A stretch of DNA of 64,000 bases from Bacillus sp. AFS088145 (GCF_002564465.1 NZ_NUUX01000025.1:16444-80443); one strand, 5' to 3'. Counted from the stretch's first letter, positions 8,669 to 18,558 are shown. Notes: generated by a model from the sequence alone, not told the origin. Program-made: numbers and translations.

Positions 8669-9763
8669 TTATACTAAAGATTTAACTGCAAATTCTCCAG
8701 GATAGATTTTTGCTTCTTCTTCTTCTCGAAGTACGCGAAGTGCACCTTCACAAAGAGCTTGAAGTTCATTTTCACCTGGTAAAACAATTACACGTGCCAT
8801 CCATTTAACTCTTTTTGTTATTTCATTAACAATAAAATCACTATAAGCAATTCCACCTGTTAATATAATTGCATCAATATTGCCTTCAAGAACAGCTGCC
8901 GCACTTCCAATTTCTTTTGCGACTTGGTAAGCCATTGCTTCATATACTAATGCAGCTTTTTCGTCACCAACTTCAATCATGCTTTCAACTTTAATAGCAT
9001 CTGCTGTTCCAAGATAGCTAACTAATCCACCTTGACCAACCATCATTTTTTGAACTTCGTTAATATAGTAGTCACCAGAGTAACAAAGTTTTATTAAGTC
9101 ACCAATTGGTACAGTTCCAGCTCGCTCTGGACTGAAAGGTCCTTCACCATCTAAACCGTTATTTACGTCAATTACGCGTCCTTTTTTATGAGCACCAACA
9201 CTCACACCTCCACCCATATGGGCGATAATAAGGTTTAAATCGTTATATGACTGTTCTAACTGTTTTGACACTTTTCGTGCTACAGCTTTTTGGTTTAAAG
9301 CATGGAAAACACTTCTTCTTTCCATTAGTGATTGTCCGCTGATTCTTGCAACCGGATCTAATTCATCAACAACTACTGGATCAACGATAAATGCTGGAAT
9401 GTTTAATCCTTGTGCAATCTCATTAGCAATGATTCCACCAAGATTTGAAGCATGCTGACCACTATAACCAATTTTCAAATCTTCTAACATGATTTCATTT
9501 ACTGCATAAGTTCCACCTTCGATTGGTCTAAGGAGTCCACCTCGACCACATACAGCACTTAATTTAGAAATGTTAATGCCTTCTTTGTGTAATACCTCTA
9601 AAATAACATTTTTTCTAAATTCATATTGATCAATTATTGTTTTATATTTATTTAATTCTTCATCGTCATGGCGTATTGTTTGTTCAAAAATTGGTTTTTC
9701 ATCATCAAATACACCAACCTTTGTGGATGTGCTGCCAGGATTAATTACTAAAATACGATGCAT
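8669..9763 (-). CDS. buk: Butyrate/branched-chain acid kinase
   Basis: This acetate/butyrate kinase-family enzyme converts the acyl phosphate made by Ptb to the free acid with ATP formation. The 364-residue product has the N-terminal [12 protein letters not shown] phosphate-binding motif, [12 protein letters not shown], and [15 protein letters not shown], all typical of Buk. The ATG at 9763 is preferred: the GTG at 9772 abuts the GGGAG ribosome binding site, while the ATG sits about 10 nt from it. A 115-bp gap with a purine/pyrimidine hairpin separates it from bcd. Confidence 0.94.
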   Translation of the reverse strand: MHRILVINPGSTSTKVGVFDDEKPIFEQTIRHDDEELNKYKTIIDQYEFRKNVILEVLHKEGINISKLSAVCGRGGLLRPIEGGTYAVNEIMLEDLKIGYSGQHASNLGGIIANEIAQGLNIPAFIVDPVVVDELDPVARISGQSLMERRSVFHALNQKAVARKVSKQLEQSYNDLNLIIAHMGGGVSVGAHKKGRVIDVNNGLDGEGPFSPERAGTVPIGDLIKLCYSGDYYINEVQKMMVGQGGLVSYLGTADAIKVESMIEVGDEKAALVYEAMAYQVAKEIGSAAAVLEGNIDAIILTGGIAYSDFIVNEITKRVKWMARVIVLPGENELQALCEGALRVLREEEEAKIYPGEFAVKSLV

Positions 9764-9807
9764 TGTCAACACTCTCCCTTCTAAGTTTACCTTACCTTTA
9801 TAACTAG

Positions 9808-9842
9808 AAAGAAAGAGGTACTATTACTTCACTCTTTCTTTC
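9808..9842 (-). other. Hairpin between bcd and buk
   Basis: AAAGAAAGAG and CTCTTTCTTT face each other across a loop of roughly 14 nt in the 115-bp bcd-buk gap. On the minus strand it resembles a weak terminator or a transcript-processing site. It could tune expression of the downstream dehydrogenase genes relative to ptb and bcd; that role is an inference. Confidence 0.45.
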
Positions 9843-9887
9843 CACCTAAAAAATAAAGGAATTTTTAATTCAAATTTATTTAGTCAA

Positions 9888-10982
9888 TTATCTTCTGCTT
9901 AAGATGTTGTGACCATTTGATAAGAATTGGCTACGAGATTTTGCCATTGTAGCAATACGCTCTTCAGCTAAACGGTCTGCAGCTAAATAAGTTGGAATAC
10001 CGTCACGTTTTGAAATTTCGATAACTTTTGCAATGTTATCGTATAAGCCTTCAACTTTTTTCATTGCACGGTCGTAGTTGTATCCGTATAACTCATCTGC
10101 AACGTTGATTACTCCACCAGAATTGATTACATAGTCAGGAGCATAAACGATACCTAATTCATGGATTAAATCACCATGACGAGTTTCTTTTAATTGGTTA
10201 TTTGCAGAACCTGCAATAACTCGCGCTTTTAATAGTGGGATAGTTTTATCGTTAATTGTTGCACCTAATGCGCATGGTGCATAAATATCACATTCTACTC
10301 CATAAATATCATCTGGATCTACTGCTGTAGCACCAAATGCTTCTACTGCACGTTGTACAGCTTCTTTATTAATATCCGTTACGATTAATTGAGCACCTTC
10401 TTCATGTAAGTACTCGCAAAGGCTGTAAGCAACATTACCAACACCTTGGATTGCAATTTTTTTACCTTCTAAGCTGTCAGTTCCAAATGCTTCTTTTGCA
10501 GCAGCTTTCATACCACGGTAAACACCAAATGCAGTAACTGGAGATGGGTTACCTGAAGAACCGAATGATGGTGAGATACCTGTTACATAATCAGTTTCTT
10601 CGTGGATTAAATCCATATCTGCAACAGTAGTACCTACGTCCTCAGCAGTAATATATCGACCATTTAAGCCTTGGATATAACGACCAAATGCACGGAACAT
10701 TGCTTCGTTTTTATCTTTACGTGGATCACCGATGATTACAGTTTTTCCTCCACCTAAGTTTAAGCCAGCAGCAGCATTTTTATAAGTCATACCTTTTGCT
10801 AAACGTAGAGCATCTTCAATTGCAGCTTCTTCTGATTCGTAAGTCCACATTCTTGTTCCACCTAAAGCTGGACCTAATGTAGTATCGTGGATCGCAATAA
10901 TTGCTTTTAATCCTGATTCTTTATCTTGGCAGAAAACAACTTGCTCATAGTCATAAGTTTCTAAGTATTTGAAGATTTCCAT
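9888..10982 (-). CDS. bcd: Leucine (branched-chain amino acid) dehydrogenase
   Basis: This NAD+-dependent oxidative deamination enzyme converts leucine, valine and isoleucine to their 2-oxo acids, the substrates of the bkd complex. At 364 residues it has family length. The Glu/Leu/Phe/Val dehydrogenase signature is complete: Lys68 in [10 protein letters not shown] and Lys80 in LNLGGGKTV are the expected substrate-binding and catalytic lysines, and the nucleotide-binding motif reads [13 protein letters not shown]. An AAGGGAG sits about 11 nt upstream of the ATG. It lies 30 bp downstream of ptb. Confidence 0.96.
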   Translation of the reverse strand: MEIFKYLETYDYEQVVFCQDKESGLKAIIAIHDTTLGPALGGTRMWTYESEEAAIEDALRLAKGMTYKNAAAGLNLGGGKTVIIGDPRKDKNEAMFRAFGRYIQGLNGRYITAEDVGTTVADMDLIHEETDYVTGISPSFGSSGNPSPVTAFGVYRGMKAAAKEAFGTDSLEGKKIAIQGVGNVAYSLCEYLHEEGAQLIVTDINKEAVQRAVEAFGATAVDPDDIYGVECDIYAPCALGATINDKTIPLLKARVIAGSANNQLKETRHGDLIHELGIVYAPDYVINSGGVINVADELYGYNYDRAMKKVEGLYDNIAKVIEISKRDGIPTYLAADRLAEERIATMAKSRSQFLSNGHNILSRR

Positions 10983-11012
10983 GTAATAACAGCTCCCTTA
11001 AAATGTGTAAGT

Positions 11013-11918
11013 TTAGTTTTTAGAGTTACATATAGCTAATGCTAATGAATATAATTTTGTCATTGCAGAGTCAGAACGCGATGTTAAAACAATCGGTGCC
11101 TTTGCTCCAGCAATAAGTGCAGCCACTTCTGAGTTAGCCATAAAGACTAATGATTTATATAAAATATTTCCAGTTTCTATTGTAGGTACTAATAAAATAT
11201 CAGCTTGCCCAGCAACTTCTCCAGTTAAGCCTTTATGTTTAGCTGCTTCAACAGAAATGGCATTATCAAGTGCTAATGGTCCATCAACAATACAATTTTT
11301 AATTTGTCCTCTTGTATTCATGACAGTTAATGATGCTGCATCTAGTGTTGCTTGCATTGCAGGATTTACTACTTCAACAGCTGCCAGTACAGCAACTTTA
11401 GGGGTTTCTATTCCTACTTTCCTTGCAATTTCAACACTGTTTTCAATAATTTTCACCTTTTGATCTAACGTAGGTGCTATGTTCATCGCAGCATCTGTTA
11501 CGATTACAGCATTTTCTCTACCTGGTACGGCGAATATTGCAACATGTGATAAAACACTTTTATCTCTTAAACCATATTCTTTGTTCAATACTTCTTTTAG
11601 AAGAACTGAAGATGAAAGATTACCTTTCATTACAATTGAAGCTTCAGCAGAGCGAACAGCTACAACTGCATTTTTAGCAGCCTCTTTGTTTGAATGAGAA
11701 TGAACAATTTTTAGTCTTTCTGCAAATTGTTCGTTTTTTAATAAATCTTCATACATTTCATAGATAGCTTGCTCGTTTCCGAAAAGTAAAAAGTTTGCTA
11801 AATCATTATCTAACGCAATTGAAACTGCTTCTTTTACTTCGAAGTCCTCAGCAACAGCTACAGCAACAGTTTGCCTAGAATGATTTTTCGCACGTAACAT
11901 TATATCTGTTAAATTCAT
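11013..11918 (-). CDS. ptb: Phosphate butyryltransferase
   Basis: This first gene of the bkd operon encodes the enzyme exchanging CoA for phosphate on butyryl- or branched acyl-CoA. The 301-residue product fits the phosphate acetyl/butaryltransferase family, for example VTDAAMNIAPTLDQKVKIIEN, VAVLAAVEVVNPAMQAT and the C-terminal VPTIETGNILYKSLVF segment. GGAAGGG precedes the ATG. A near-perfect sigma-54 promoter lies 36-53 bp upstream, so the operon depends on RpoN (SigL) and BkdR. Confidence 0.95.
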   Translation of the reverse strand: MNLTDIMLRAKNHSRQTVAVAVAEDFEVKEAVSIALDNDLANFLLFGNEQAIYEMYEDLLKNEQFAERLKIVHSHSNKEAAKNAVVAVRSAEASIVMKGNLSSSVLLKEVLNKEYGLRDKSVLSHVAIFAVPGRENAVIVTDAAMNIAPTLDQKVKIIENSVEIARKVGIETPKVAVLAAVEVVNPAMQATLDAASLTVMNTRGQIKNCIVDGPLALDNAISVEAAKHKGLTGEVAGQADILLVPTIETGNILYKSLVFMANSEVAALIAGAKAPIVLTSRSDSAMTKLYSLALAICNSKN

Positions 11919-11953
11919 TGAAAGCCCTTCCTTTCATCCCCCTGCACTATATA

Positions 11954-11971
11954 AAGCAATTTGCGTGCCAA
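11954..11971 (-). promoter_or_regulatory. Sigma-54 (SigL) promoter of the bkd operon
   Basis: On the minus strand the sequence reads TTGGCACGCAAATTGCTT, matching the -24/-12 consensus TTGGCAC-N5-TTGCW at every conserved position, with GG and GC separated by 10 nt. It is correctly placed ahead of ptb and next to a gene for a sigma-54 activator. Confidence 0.95.
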
Positions 11972-12031
11972 CTTTCGAAAAAGGATAAAACTATTTTAAA
12001 AATAGTTGAAAAGCCTTACATTACCAGTATT

Positions 12032-12048
12032 CTAGTACCAGGTACTAG
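12032..12048. promoter_or_regulatory. Palindromic upstream activating site, probably for BkdR
   Basis: CTAGTACC-A-GGTACTAG is a perfect 17-bp inverted repeat located about 61-77 bp upstream of the -24 element, the usual distance for an enhancer-binding protein. BkdR, encoded immediately upstream, is the obvious candidate to bind. The palindrome is seen directly; the binding is inferred. Confidence 0.75.
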
Positions 12049-12115
12049 TAACACCGATAAATCTATTCTACAACAATATTTTGAAAAATGACAGTAATTG
12101 TATGCAAAAATATTC

Positions 12116-12141
12116 ATAGCACGCAAATTATTGCGTGCTAT
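12116..12141 (-). terminator. Hairpin at the end of bkdR
   Basis: ATAGCACGCAA and its complement enclose a 4-nt loop, with the bkdR stop codon inside the hairpin. A TTTTTT run follows on the plus strand, and a weaker T5 tract follows about 7 nt downstream on the minus strand. A bidirectional terminator is possible. Confidence 0.6.
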
Positions 12142-14200
12142 TTTTTGCATTGTGGTATTTTTCCAATTTATAATACAAATTCCTTACTGATATTCCAAGC
12201 TCTTTTGCTGACCTTGTTTTATTGCCATTATTTTTCATTAATATCTTTTCAATAATTTCACCTTCATAATTTGTAACCATTTCATCAAGGGAGCTTATTT
12301 CTTCAGTATGAACTTCGTTTTGATGAACAGATTGCTCTTGCTTAACTTGTACAATCGCTGATAAATGTTCAGGTAGGATTTGTTTTTCATTAAATTTCAT
12401 AAATATAACAGCTCTACCTAGCACATTTTCCAATTCCCTAACATTACCAGGCCAATTGTAACTTTTTAATTTATTTAATGCTGATAATGAGATTCCCTCA
12501 ACATTTCGACCGTAATCTTGATTAATTTTGGCTAATAATCTTTCGCCAATCGGTAAAATATCTTCAATTCGTTCCTTTAGTGCAGGAATAATAATAGGAA
12601 GTTTATTTAATCGATAATAAAGATCTTCTCGAAACTTTCCTTCAATGATTGCTTCCTCCAGATGAACATGCGTCGCAGCAATTACTCGCACATTTATAGG
12701 AATAGACTTTGTCCCACCAACACGTCTAATTTCTTTCTCTTGTAGGACCCTTAATAGTTTGGCTTGCATCGCAGGTGATAATTCTCCAATTTCATCTAAG
12801 AAAATACTTCCATTATTAGCTTCCTCAAAAAGCCCTCTTTTCCCACCACGTTTTGCGCCAGAAAAAGCACCTTCTTCATAACCAAATAATTCACTTTCCA
12901 ATAAAGTTTCAGAAATCGCAGCACAATTTACTCGAACGAATTTATTATATTTGCGATCGCTTTCATTATGAATCGCATGAGCAAACAATTCTTTACCTGT
13001 TCCAGATTCCCCACGTAGTAATACCGTAGCAGGAGTGCTCGCAGCTAATTTAGCCTGCATGATCGCTAAACTGATTCCTTCAGATTCACCAGCTATATCC
13101 TCGAATGAATATTTTGCTTCTAATGTTCTAATAATTTGGCGTGCTCTATGTAGCTCATTCGTTAACTGTGAAATTTCAGAAACATCATGGATTACTCCAA
13201 CACTACCTTTTAATTTTCCGTCTACGATTACAGGAGCTACATTCACTAATACATCACGATTTTGTTTTCCGACCTTCATGCGTACTCCACGAACTGCTTG
13301 TTTTGTTTTCAATACTTTTAAATGAACACTTTCACCTTCAGCAATATCAATCGTTGCATGTTTACCAAGAACTTGTTCACTTGAAAATCCAGTCAGTCTT
13401 GTGTATGCCGGATTAATAATAATTCCATTACCTTTTTCATCTACAACTGAAATTGCTTCATCTGAACTTTGAATGACTGCTTCAAGCATGCTATAAACTT
13501 CTTTTAAATTTGTAACCTCTTCTGCTAAATCTATTACCTCAGTATCATCTTTAAAAACAGAAATTGCACCTTCAAGTTCACCATCTTCTCGAAAGATTGG
13601 AATACGAGTCGTAAAAATCTTACTTCCATTAATTAAAATATGCTCTTGATTAATTTCCTTCTTTTTCGTTTGAAGAACTCGAGGTAATTTACTAGTCGGG
13701 ACAACATCCAATATATACCTACCAATCGCAGCATCTTTATCAGTATGTAACATTCTTTCTGCAGAGCGATTGAATAAAAGAATTTTCCCCCATTTATCAA
13801 CCACAATCATCCCATCATGAGTGTTGTCCAAAATGAGCTCTTGTTGTCTTTTTTTATTATCGATTAAATTAAAAAGTGATTCTTTTTCTTGAACAAGATC
13901 AGATATCATTTTTGCAACAGAACCTGGGATCACTAAAGTATGCTTAGCTTTATACTCGATTAATTCCTGGAATATCGTTTCATCTCCAGTAGTATTTATG
14001 ACAACATCAATCTCTTCGTTTAAATTAGACTTCCAATCCTTTAGTATTGGAATATGTAAGCTTTTAGCAAAGTCTAAGCCTTTAGCCTCTTTTATCATAT
14101 CTACTACTGCGACAACATGAAATAAATCAGAATGTGATAGAAGTTTTAAAACGGCTGTGCCTCCTGTTCCCATTCCAACGATCATTACGTTTTGTTTCAT
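12128..14200 (-). CDS. bkdR: Sigma-54-dependent transcriptional activator of the bkd operon
   Basis: This is a 690-residue enhancer-binding protein. Its N-terminal part contains a nucleotide-binding-like segment ([16 protein letters not shown], residues 6-21), followed by PAS domains at about 120-220 and 235-345. The AAA+ domain has Walker A GESGTGKE at 397-404, the sigma-54 contact loop GAFSGA at 444-449 (Ser where most family members have Thr) and Walker [11 protein letters not shown] Fis-type HTH closes the protein ([20 protein letters not shown]). It lies directly upstream of ptb, so control of bkd in response to branched-chain amino acids is a strong inference from B. subtilis BkdR. The ligand sensed is not evident. 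Confidence 0.94.
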   Translation of the reverse strand: MKQNVMIVGMGTGGTAVLKLLSHSDLFHVVAVVDMIKEAKGLDFAKSLHIPILKDWKSNLNEEIDVVINTTGDETIFQELIEYKAKHTLVIPGSVAKMISDLVQEKESLFNLIDNKKRQQELILDNTHDGMIVVDKWGKILLFNRSAERMLHTDKDAAIGRYILDVVPTSKLPRVLQTKKKEINQEHILINGSKIFTTRIPIFREDGELEGAISVFKDDTEVIDLAEEVTNLKEVYSMLEAVIQSSDEAISVVDEKGNGIIINPAYTRLTGFSSEQVLGKHATIDIAEGESVHLKVLKTKQAVRGVRMKVGKQNRDVLVNVAPVIVDGKLKGSVGVIHDVSEISQLTNELHRARQIIRTLEAKYSFEDIAGESEGISLAIMQAKLAASTPATVLLRGESGTGKELFAHAIHNESDRKYNKFVRVNCAAISETLLESELFGYEEGAFSGAKRGGKRGLFEEANNGSIFLDEIGELSPAMQAKLLRVLQEKEIRRVGGTKSIPINVRVIAATHVHLEEAIIEGKFREDLYYRLNKLPIIIPALKERIEDILPIGERLLAKINQDYGRNVEGISLSALNKLKSYNWPGNVRELENVLGRAVIFMKFNEKQILPEHLSAIVQVKQEQSVHQNEVHTEEISSLDEMVTNYEGEIIEKILMKNNGNKTRSAKELGISVRNLYYKLEKYHNAKNSTQ

Positions 14201-14295
14201 CTTAGTTCACCTACTAATTTCAACAAATTATTAACACATTAGACTATTATATATAAAAAGTCATTCTTTCGTCTATTTCAAATGTTTTATAAGGC

Positions 14296-14324
14296 TTGAC
14301 AACACTATCCTTGTATAAGATTAT
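14296..14324 (+). promoter_or_regulatory. Putative sigma-A promoter of the DUF2627 gene
   Basis: TTGACA at 14296-14301 and a modest GATTAT -10 element at 14319-14324 are spaced 17 bp apart, upstream of the GGAGG at 14371. Confidence 0.5.
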
Positions 14325-14386
14325 GAAGAAAGAGAATTACGTAATTTTATACTTTATTGTTACTTTTAACGGAGGAATTAATAAAC

Positions 14387-14635
14387 ATGAAAGAATCATT
14401 TACACGTATGTTAGCATTCGTTGTGATTGTTGTACCAATAGCTTTAGCAGTTATCGGAATTAAATTACTTCGTGATACGGTATTTCTAATCCATTCTTTT
14501 GGCATTCCAAATCTTCCATTGCAATTATTAATCGGACTTGTTTCATTAGGAGTCGGTTTTTATTTAGTGGGAAGCTTTGTATTATTTAGAGATCGTAAAC
14601 GAAACAAAGTTCAAGGTAGATTTTTAAAAAGATAA
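14387..14635 (+). CDS. yqzF: DUF2627 family membrane protein (YqzF-like)
   Basis: This 82-residue protein has two hydrophobic helices (about residues 8-28 and 45-68) and a basic C-terminal tail (RDRKRNKVQGRFLKR). It matches what I recall of the DUF2627/YqzF family, which is found next to bkdR in Bacillus. The ATG at 14387 is supported by GGAGG 11 nt upstream. It is divergent from bkdR. Function is unknown; membrane location is inferred from the helices. Confidence 0.8.
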   Translation: MKESFTRMLAFVVIVVPIALAVIGIKLLRDTVFLIHSFGIPNLPLQLLIGLVSLGVGFYLVGSFVLFRDRKRNKVQGRFLKR

Positions 14636-14692
14636 TTTTTGTGGGAGTATAACCTAGGTTCTAAATTAAAACCAAAAGATAAATAACAAAAC

Positions 14693-14721
14693 AAAAAAAG
14701 TGCTGATAAGAGCACTTTTTT
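14693..14721. terminator. Bidirectional terminator between yqzF and the GDPD gene
   Basis: AAAAAGTGCT-GATAAG-AGCACTTTTTT has a T-run on both strands and lies between two converging genes. Confidence 0.85.
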
Positions 14722-15454
14722 ATTTACTAAGAAGTTGACTTCTGACTTGGAAAGCTAGCTCTGGATAGTCAGTAATAATCGCTGTACATTTAACTTCAAA
14801 TAATCGTTTCATAACAGCTGGTTCATTGATTGTATAAGGTCTTACGGCTATGTGATGTTCCATAGTTTCTTCTATTTGTTCATCAGTAATTATACGATAA
14901 TTAGGATGAATTGCATTTGCTTTATAATCTTCAGCAATCTTCCACGGTTCTTTACTTCTTCTATTAAATAAAACTGCTGTTTCAATATCCGGTGCCATTA
15001 AGTGGAATTTAAGCATACTTTTATGGTTAAAGGAAGATAAAACGATTCTTTTTTCATATTCATATGAACGGATTAAATTTATAACTCGTTCCTCAAGTCC
15101 ATGGTATTCGATTTTATCATTTTTTAATTCAACATTGATACTAAAGTTATTTCCTTTTGCCCATTCAAATACTTCTTTTAAGGTTGGTATCGTGCATCCC
15201 TTAAATTGTCGTTTAAATCGATAACTAGCATCAAATTGCTTTAATTCAGCTAACGTATAATCTTTAACGAAACCTTTACCGTTAGTTGTACGATTTATTG
15301 TTTCATCATGAATAACAACAATTTCACCATCTTTTGATAAGTGTACATCTAACTCTATTCCGTCTGCCCCTAAATCTTCACATGCCTTAAAAGAAACCAT
15401 TGTATTTTCTGGGTAGGTTCCTGCAGCACCTCTATGACCAATAATATCAACCAC
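14720..15454 (-). CDS. Glycerophosphodiester phosphodiesterase (YqiK-like)
   Basis: This enzyme hydrolyses glycerophosphodiesters to glycerol-3-phosphate and an alcohol. The 244-residue product begins with the metal and catalytic motif IIGHRGAAGTYPENT and continues with GIELDVHLSKDGEIVVIHD, the standard GDPD signature. There is no signal peptide, so a cytoplasmic enzyme of the UgpQ/YqiK type is likely rather than the secreted GlpQ type. It occupies the position of yqiK in B. subtilis. It shares a terminator with yqzF. Confidence 0.92.
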   Translation of the reverse strand: MVDIIGHRGAAGTYPENTMVSFKACEDLGADGIELDVHLSKDGEIVVIHDETINRTTNGKGFVKDYTLAELKQFDASYRFKRQFKGCTIPTLKEVFEWAKGNNFSINVELKNDKIEYHGLEERVINLIRSYEYEKRIVLSSFNHKSMLKFHLMAPDIETAVLFNRRSKEPWKIAEDYKANAIHPNYRIITDEQIEETMEHHIAVRPYTINEPAVMKRLFEVKCTAIITDYPELAFQVRSQLLSK

Positions 15455-15538
15455 TCAAATTCCCCCCATGTGAGAAAATATATACTTTCTTCTTTTTCTT
15501 ATTGTATACTAATTTTACGAAACTTAAGGAGGATTATT

Positions 15539-15706
15539 ATGCGACCATTGCAAATTTCGCCTGAAACTGCAATTTTACTTTCTAAGAAATTAAACGTTCC
15601 TTTAGAACAAATTATGCATATGCCACAGCATATATTAATGAAAAAATTGATGGAATTAGATTTGTCTAAAAGCGAAGAAGCTTCTGAGGATAATGAATCT
15701 AAATAG
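15539..15706 (+). CDS. yycC: YycC family small protein
   Basis: The 55-residue product (MRPLQISPETAILLSKKLNV...) closely resembles the YycC family of Bacillaceae, with its LEQIMHMPQHILMKKL core. Its acidic Ser-rich tail is a little longer than the family norm. The ATG at 15539 is preceded by TTAAGGAGGATTATT. The function of YycC is unknown. The gene is monocistronic, with its own terminator 25 bp downstream. Confidence 0.85.
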   Translation: MRPLQISPETAILLSKKLNVPLEQIMHMPQHILMKKLMELDLSKSEEASEDNESK

Positions 15707-15730
15707 TAAATAAGCTTTAAACAAGAAAGC

Positions 15731-15758
15731 AGAAGTAGTATTTCTACTTCTTTTTTTT
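15731..15758 (+). terminator. Terminator of yycC
   Basis: The stem AGAAGTAG / CTACTTCT is followed by eight T residues. Confidence 0.9.
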
Positions 15759-15935
15759 GGACCTTTTTTTATTTATTCTAATCTTAAATTACATTTTTAT
15801 GTAAAATTGGACAAATAATTAACAATTATGAGCTAATTTTAATTTAAACTTCCTTTCATATTAATTAGTTTTCAAGTAAAATGTAATGTATTGTGTATAT
15901 TTTATAACGAAAAGTATTTATGGAGGTATTTTTAA

Positions 15936-16736
15936 ATGTTACCTGATTGGTTAATTGGTTTGATCATGGGGATGGTAGAAGGATTAACAGAATTTTTACC
16001 GGTATCTTCTACAGGTCATATGATTTTAGTTGCTGATTTATTAAATTTCACAGGTGAGAAGGCTTCATTTTTTGAAGTAATTGTTCAACTTGGTTCAATT
16101 CTAGCAGTAGTTGTTGTTTTTTGGAAACGACTATGGTCAGTACTTGGAGTTAAATCAGATGGTTATAGACAAACGAAACTCAACTTAATTCATATTATCA
16201 TCGGTGCTATTCCAGCCGGGATTGTAGGGCTTATATTCCATGATTTCATTAAAGATGTTTTATTCTCACCTAAAACTGTTGTAATTGGATTAGTAGCTGG
16301 CGGTATTTTATTAATTGTTGCTGAAAAAGTCTCTAAACATCCTAAATCATCTGATTTAGATCACATCTCATATAAACAAGCTTTTATTATTGGTTGTTTC
16401 CAAATGCTAGCTTTATGGCCAGGATTTTCACGATCAGGCTCTACAATAGCTGGGGGATTATTATTTGGTTTAGATCGAAAAACTTCTGCAGAATTTACTT
16501 TTATTTTAGCAGTACCAATGATGATTGCTGCTAGTGGATTAGATTTGATTAAAAATATCGATATTTTGAGTGCTTCAGATTTACCATTATTCGCAACTGG
16601 ATTCATCACAGCATTCGTAGTTGCATTACTTGCGATCGTTTCCTTCTTAAAATTATTAGAGAAAGTAAAACTAACAGGTTTTGCAGTTTATCGTTTTATA
16701 GTAGCGATTGTTTTCACGATTGTATTTATATTTTAA
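15936..16736 (+). CDS. uppP: Undecaprenyl-diphosphate phosphatase (BacA family)
   Basis: This integral membrane phosphatase recycles undecaprenyl diphosphate to the monophosphate carrier for peptidoglycan synthesis and can give bacitracin resistance. The 266 residues show both signatures: [14 protein letters not shown] at residues 15-28 and [10 protein letters not shown] near residue 160, plus about eight helices. GGAGG precedes the ATG. It is a single-gene unit on the plus strand, inserted relative to the B. subtilis order between yycC/GDPD and spo0A. Confidence 0.95.
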   Translation: MLPDWLIGLIMGMVEGLTEFLPVSSTGHMILVADLLNFTGEKASFFEVIVQLGSILAVVVVFWKRLWSVLGVKSDGYRQTKLNLIHIIIGAIPAGIVGLIFHDFIKDVLFSPKTVVIGLVAGGILLIVAEKVSKHPKSSDLDHISYKQAFIIGCFQMLALWPGFSRSGSTIAGGLLFGLDRKTSAEFTFILAVPMMIAASGLDLIKNIDILSASDLPLFATGFITAFVVALLAIVSFLKLLEKVKLTGFAVYRFIVAIVFTIVFIF

Positions 16737-16748
16737 TTAAAACTACAA

Positions 16749-16787
16749 AAGATAGGACAACCATATTGGGGATGTCCTATCTTTTTT
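16749..16787 (+). terminator. Terminator of uppP
   Basis: GATAGGACA and TGTCCTATC enclose a 13-nt loop and are followed by TTTTTT. Confidence 0.9.
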
Positions 16788-16821
16788 ATTTCTATATACA
16801 ATTTATCGGTTTATTTTACAA

Positions 16822-17108
16822 ATGAAAAAAGGCTATTCGTACAACGTATACGAATAGCCTTTGTAATATATATGTTAGTTATTTAAATTTAAAAATTGTT
16901 GTCTATTGGCGAAAGCCCTACCTCTCTTCCGCAATTCGGCTCCAGGGCCGTTCCATTAGGCAGCTTGTTTCACAACAATCTTCACTAACAGACACTACTA
17001 CTAATATATAAACAAGGTTGAAATAGCTGACGCGTCATGGAATACGTCCAATTTTCTCCCAAATTTCGTAGTAATAATATCGTTTTTCTATATGTTTCAG
17101 TGGCGCAA
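16822..17108 (-). ncRNA. Candidate structured small RNA, about 285 nt, family not recognised
   Basis: No ORF covers this segment, yet it is bounded on the minus strand by an extended -10 promoter (17115-17143) and a strong terminator (16824-16863). Within it, ATTGTTGT and ACAACAAT (16976-16983 and about 16896-16903) close a domain, extended outward by TGTTAGT/ACTAACA. Inside are a CTGCCT/AGGTAG helix and a CGGC-CCTGGA-GCCG hairpin. The GC content of the core is clearly above its surroundings. It is followed by no same-strand gene, so a trans-acting RNA is more likely than a leader or riboswitch. The helices are seen; the RNA's existence is inferred. Confidence 0.6.
16824..16863 (-). terminator. 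Terminator of the uppP-spo0A candidate RNA
   Basis: AAAGGCTATTCGTA pairs perfectly with TACGAATAGCCTTT, followed on the minus strand by TTTTTTCATTTG. It terminates minus-strand transcription. Confidence 0.9.
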
Positions 17109-17114
17109 TAAATA

Positions 17115-17143
17115 TTATAGCATACTACAAATTATTAGGCAAA
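17115..17143 (-). promoter_or_regulatory. Sigma-A promoter with extended -10
   Basis: On the minus strand TTGCCT, a 17-nt spacer and TGCTATAAT form a promoter with a perfect -10 and TGn extension. It would start transcription near 17108, at the edge of the candidate RNA. Confidence 0.75.
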
Positions 17144-17361
17144 CTAATTTTTATTTAATATAAATCGACGGACTAGCACTTAAATTGTTCCTAAGTAAAA
17201 TTTAAATTTCATTGTTATAGATTTGATTATTGTTGAATTACGTAATCTTTTCTTCAGAGCAGTAGTTATAAAAATCTACTTTTTTAGAAAAAAAAAGTTC
17301 CAATTATTAGAAACCAAGTGAATGTTTGTTCCTAATTGACATACTTTTATTGATGAATTAA

Positions 17362-17490
17362 TTGATTGGAACGAAAGGGATGCTCGACTCCTATGGGATA
17401 AGCGGGAAGGCTAAAGACCCCGCAGGCTTGCCGAGGAAGTTGAAGAATCTCGCCCCATGGAAAGCGAGCATCCTGTAATGGAAATCAACA
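17362..17490. repeat. Bacillaceae-type intergenic repeat, copy A
   Basis: A 129-bp element starts TTGATTGGAACGAAAGG and ends AATGGAAATCAACA. GATGCTCG near the left pairs with CGAGCATC near the right, and an internal GCGGG/CCCGC hairpin lies between. It shares its ends nearly exactly with the copy at 40039-40159. It has no ORF. Elements with these ends are, to my recollection, scattered in intergenic DNA of many Bacillaceae. Confidence 0.8.
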
Positions 17491-17554
17491 TCACCCTACT
17501 CCTTTTACGAAAATTCGGTAATAAATTGATAAACTCATTAATCAACAACAAAAG

Positions 17555-17583
17555 AAAACGTTGTCTACTATAGACAACGTTTT
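17555..17583 (-). terminator. Terminator downstream of spo0A
   Basis: AAAACGTTGTCTA and TAGACAACGTTTT form a 13-bp perfect stem with a 3-nt loop, about 135 bp after the spo0A stop. A T-rich stretch follows on the minus strand. Confidence 0.8.
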
Positions 17584-17717
17584 CAGATTACAAATATAAT
17601 TGCTAATGCGAAAAAGTACCGAAGATCTCATAAGAAGTTATTCGCTAAGAGAAACGTCTGTGGAATCACTATCAGGAAGTTAATCGGATTCTTGGGTAAT
17701 TTGTACTAAAAATAAAT

Positions 17718-18506
17718 TTAAGAAGCTTTATGTTCTAAACGTAATTTATCAGCTACCATTGCAATAAATTCTGAATTTGTTGGTTTTGCCTTTGACATTG
17801 AAATTGTATAACCAAATAATGTAGAAATACTATCGATATTGCCACGGCTCCATGCTACTTCAATCGCATGTCGAATTGCACGTTCAACTCGGCTAGCTGT
17901 TGTATTAAACTTTTTAGCGATATCTGGGTATAAAACTTTTGTAATTGAACCTAAAAGCTCAATATCGTTGTATACCATCGAAATCGCTTCACGTAAGTAC
18001 ATATATCCTTTAATATGTGCAGGTACCCCAATTTCATGGATGATACTTGTGATACTAGCATCTAAGTTACGTGGCTTACTTTCGTAATTTGATACTAAAG
18101 AAGGTGAATTACGTTTAGTTACTGCACTACCCTTTCCAACTACTTGACGGATATTGCTGATTAAATGCTCCATATCAAATGGTTTTAAGATAAAATATGA
18201 TGCACCAAGGTCAACAGCTTTTTTAGTAACATCCTCTTGACCAAATGCTGTTAGCATAATAACGTTTGGAATTTTTTCAACTAAGCCAGCGCGTAAACGA
18301 TCTAAAACCGCTAATCCATCTAAATGAGGCATAATAATATCTAAGACTAGTACATCTGGCTTTTTATCCTTCACTAGAGGTAAGCAGTCTTGTCCATTAA
18401 ACGCAACCCCAACCACTTCCATATCTGTTTGTGCGTTAATGTAGTTTTCTAACATAATAACAAGTTCTTTATTATCATCAACTAATAATACTTTAATTTT
18501 CTCCAC
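17718..18506 (-). CDS. spo0A: Sporulation master response regulator Spo0A
   Basis: This phosphorelay end point commits the cell to sporulation by binding 0A boxes. The 262-residue protein has an N-terminal receiver domain with the acidic pair Asp10-Asp11, the phosphoacceptor Asp56 ([13 protein letters not shown]) and the conserved Lys in FILKPFD. The C-terminal DNA-binding domain contains [19 protein letters not shown], almost invariant in the family. The start codon is GTG, as in B. subtilis, with GGGAGG 8 nt upstream. A sigma-H-type promoter and several 0A boxes lie upstream. Confidence 0.98.
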   Translation of the reverse strand: MEKIKVLLVDDNKELVIMLENYINAQTDMEVVGVAFNGQDCLPLVKDKKPDVLVLDIIMPHLDGLAVLDRLRAGLVEKIPNVIMLTAFGQEDVTKKAVDLGASYFILKPFDMEHLISNIRQVVGKGSAVTKRNSPSLVSNYESKPRNLDASITSIIHEIGVPAHIKGYMYLREAISMVYNDIELLGSITKVLYPDIAKKFNTTASRVERAIRHAIEVAWSRGNIDSISTLFGYTISMSKAKPTNSEFIAMVADKLRLEHKAS

Positions 18507-18558
18507 GCCCGTTCCTCCCTACATCCTCTATAGTGAATTTTCATTACTTATTACCGAT

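Noticed and set aside
16822-17108. c-di-AMP (ydaO) or other known riboswitch
   Set aside because: Short similarities (GGTAGGG, CGTCAGCTA) occur in the wrong order for ydaO, and no same-strand gene follows the terminator.
17362-17490. Insertion sequence or integron-like element
   Set aside because: It has no transposase frame and no clear target duplication, and it is too short. It is treated as a non-coding repeat.
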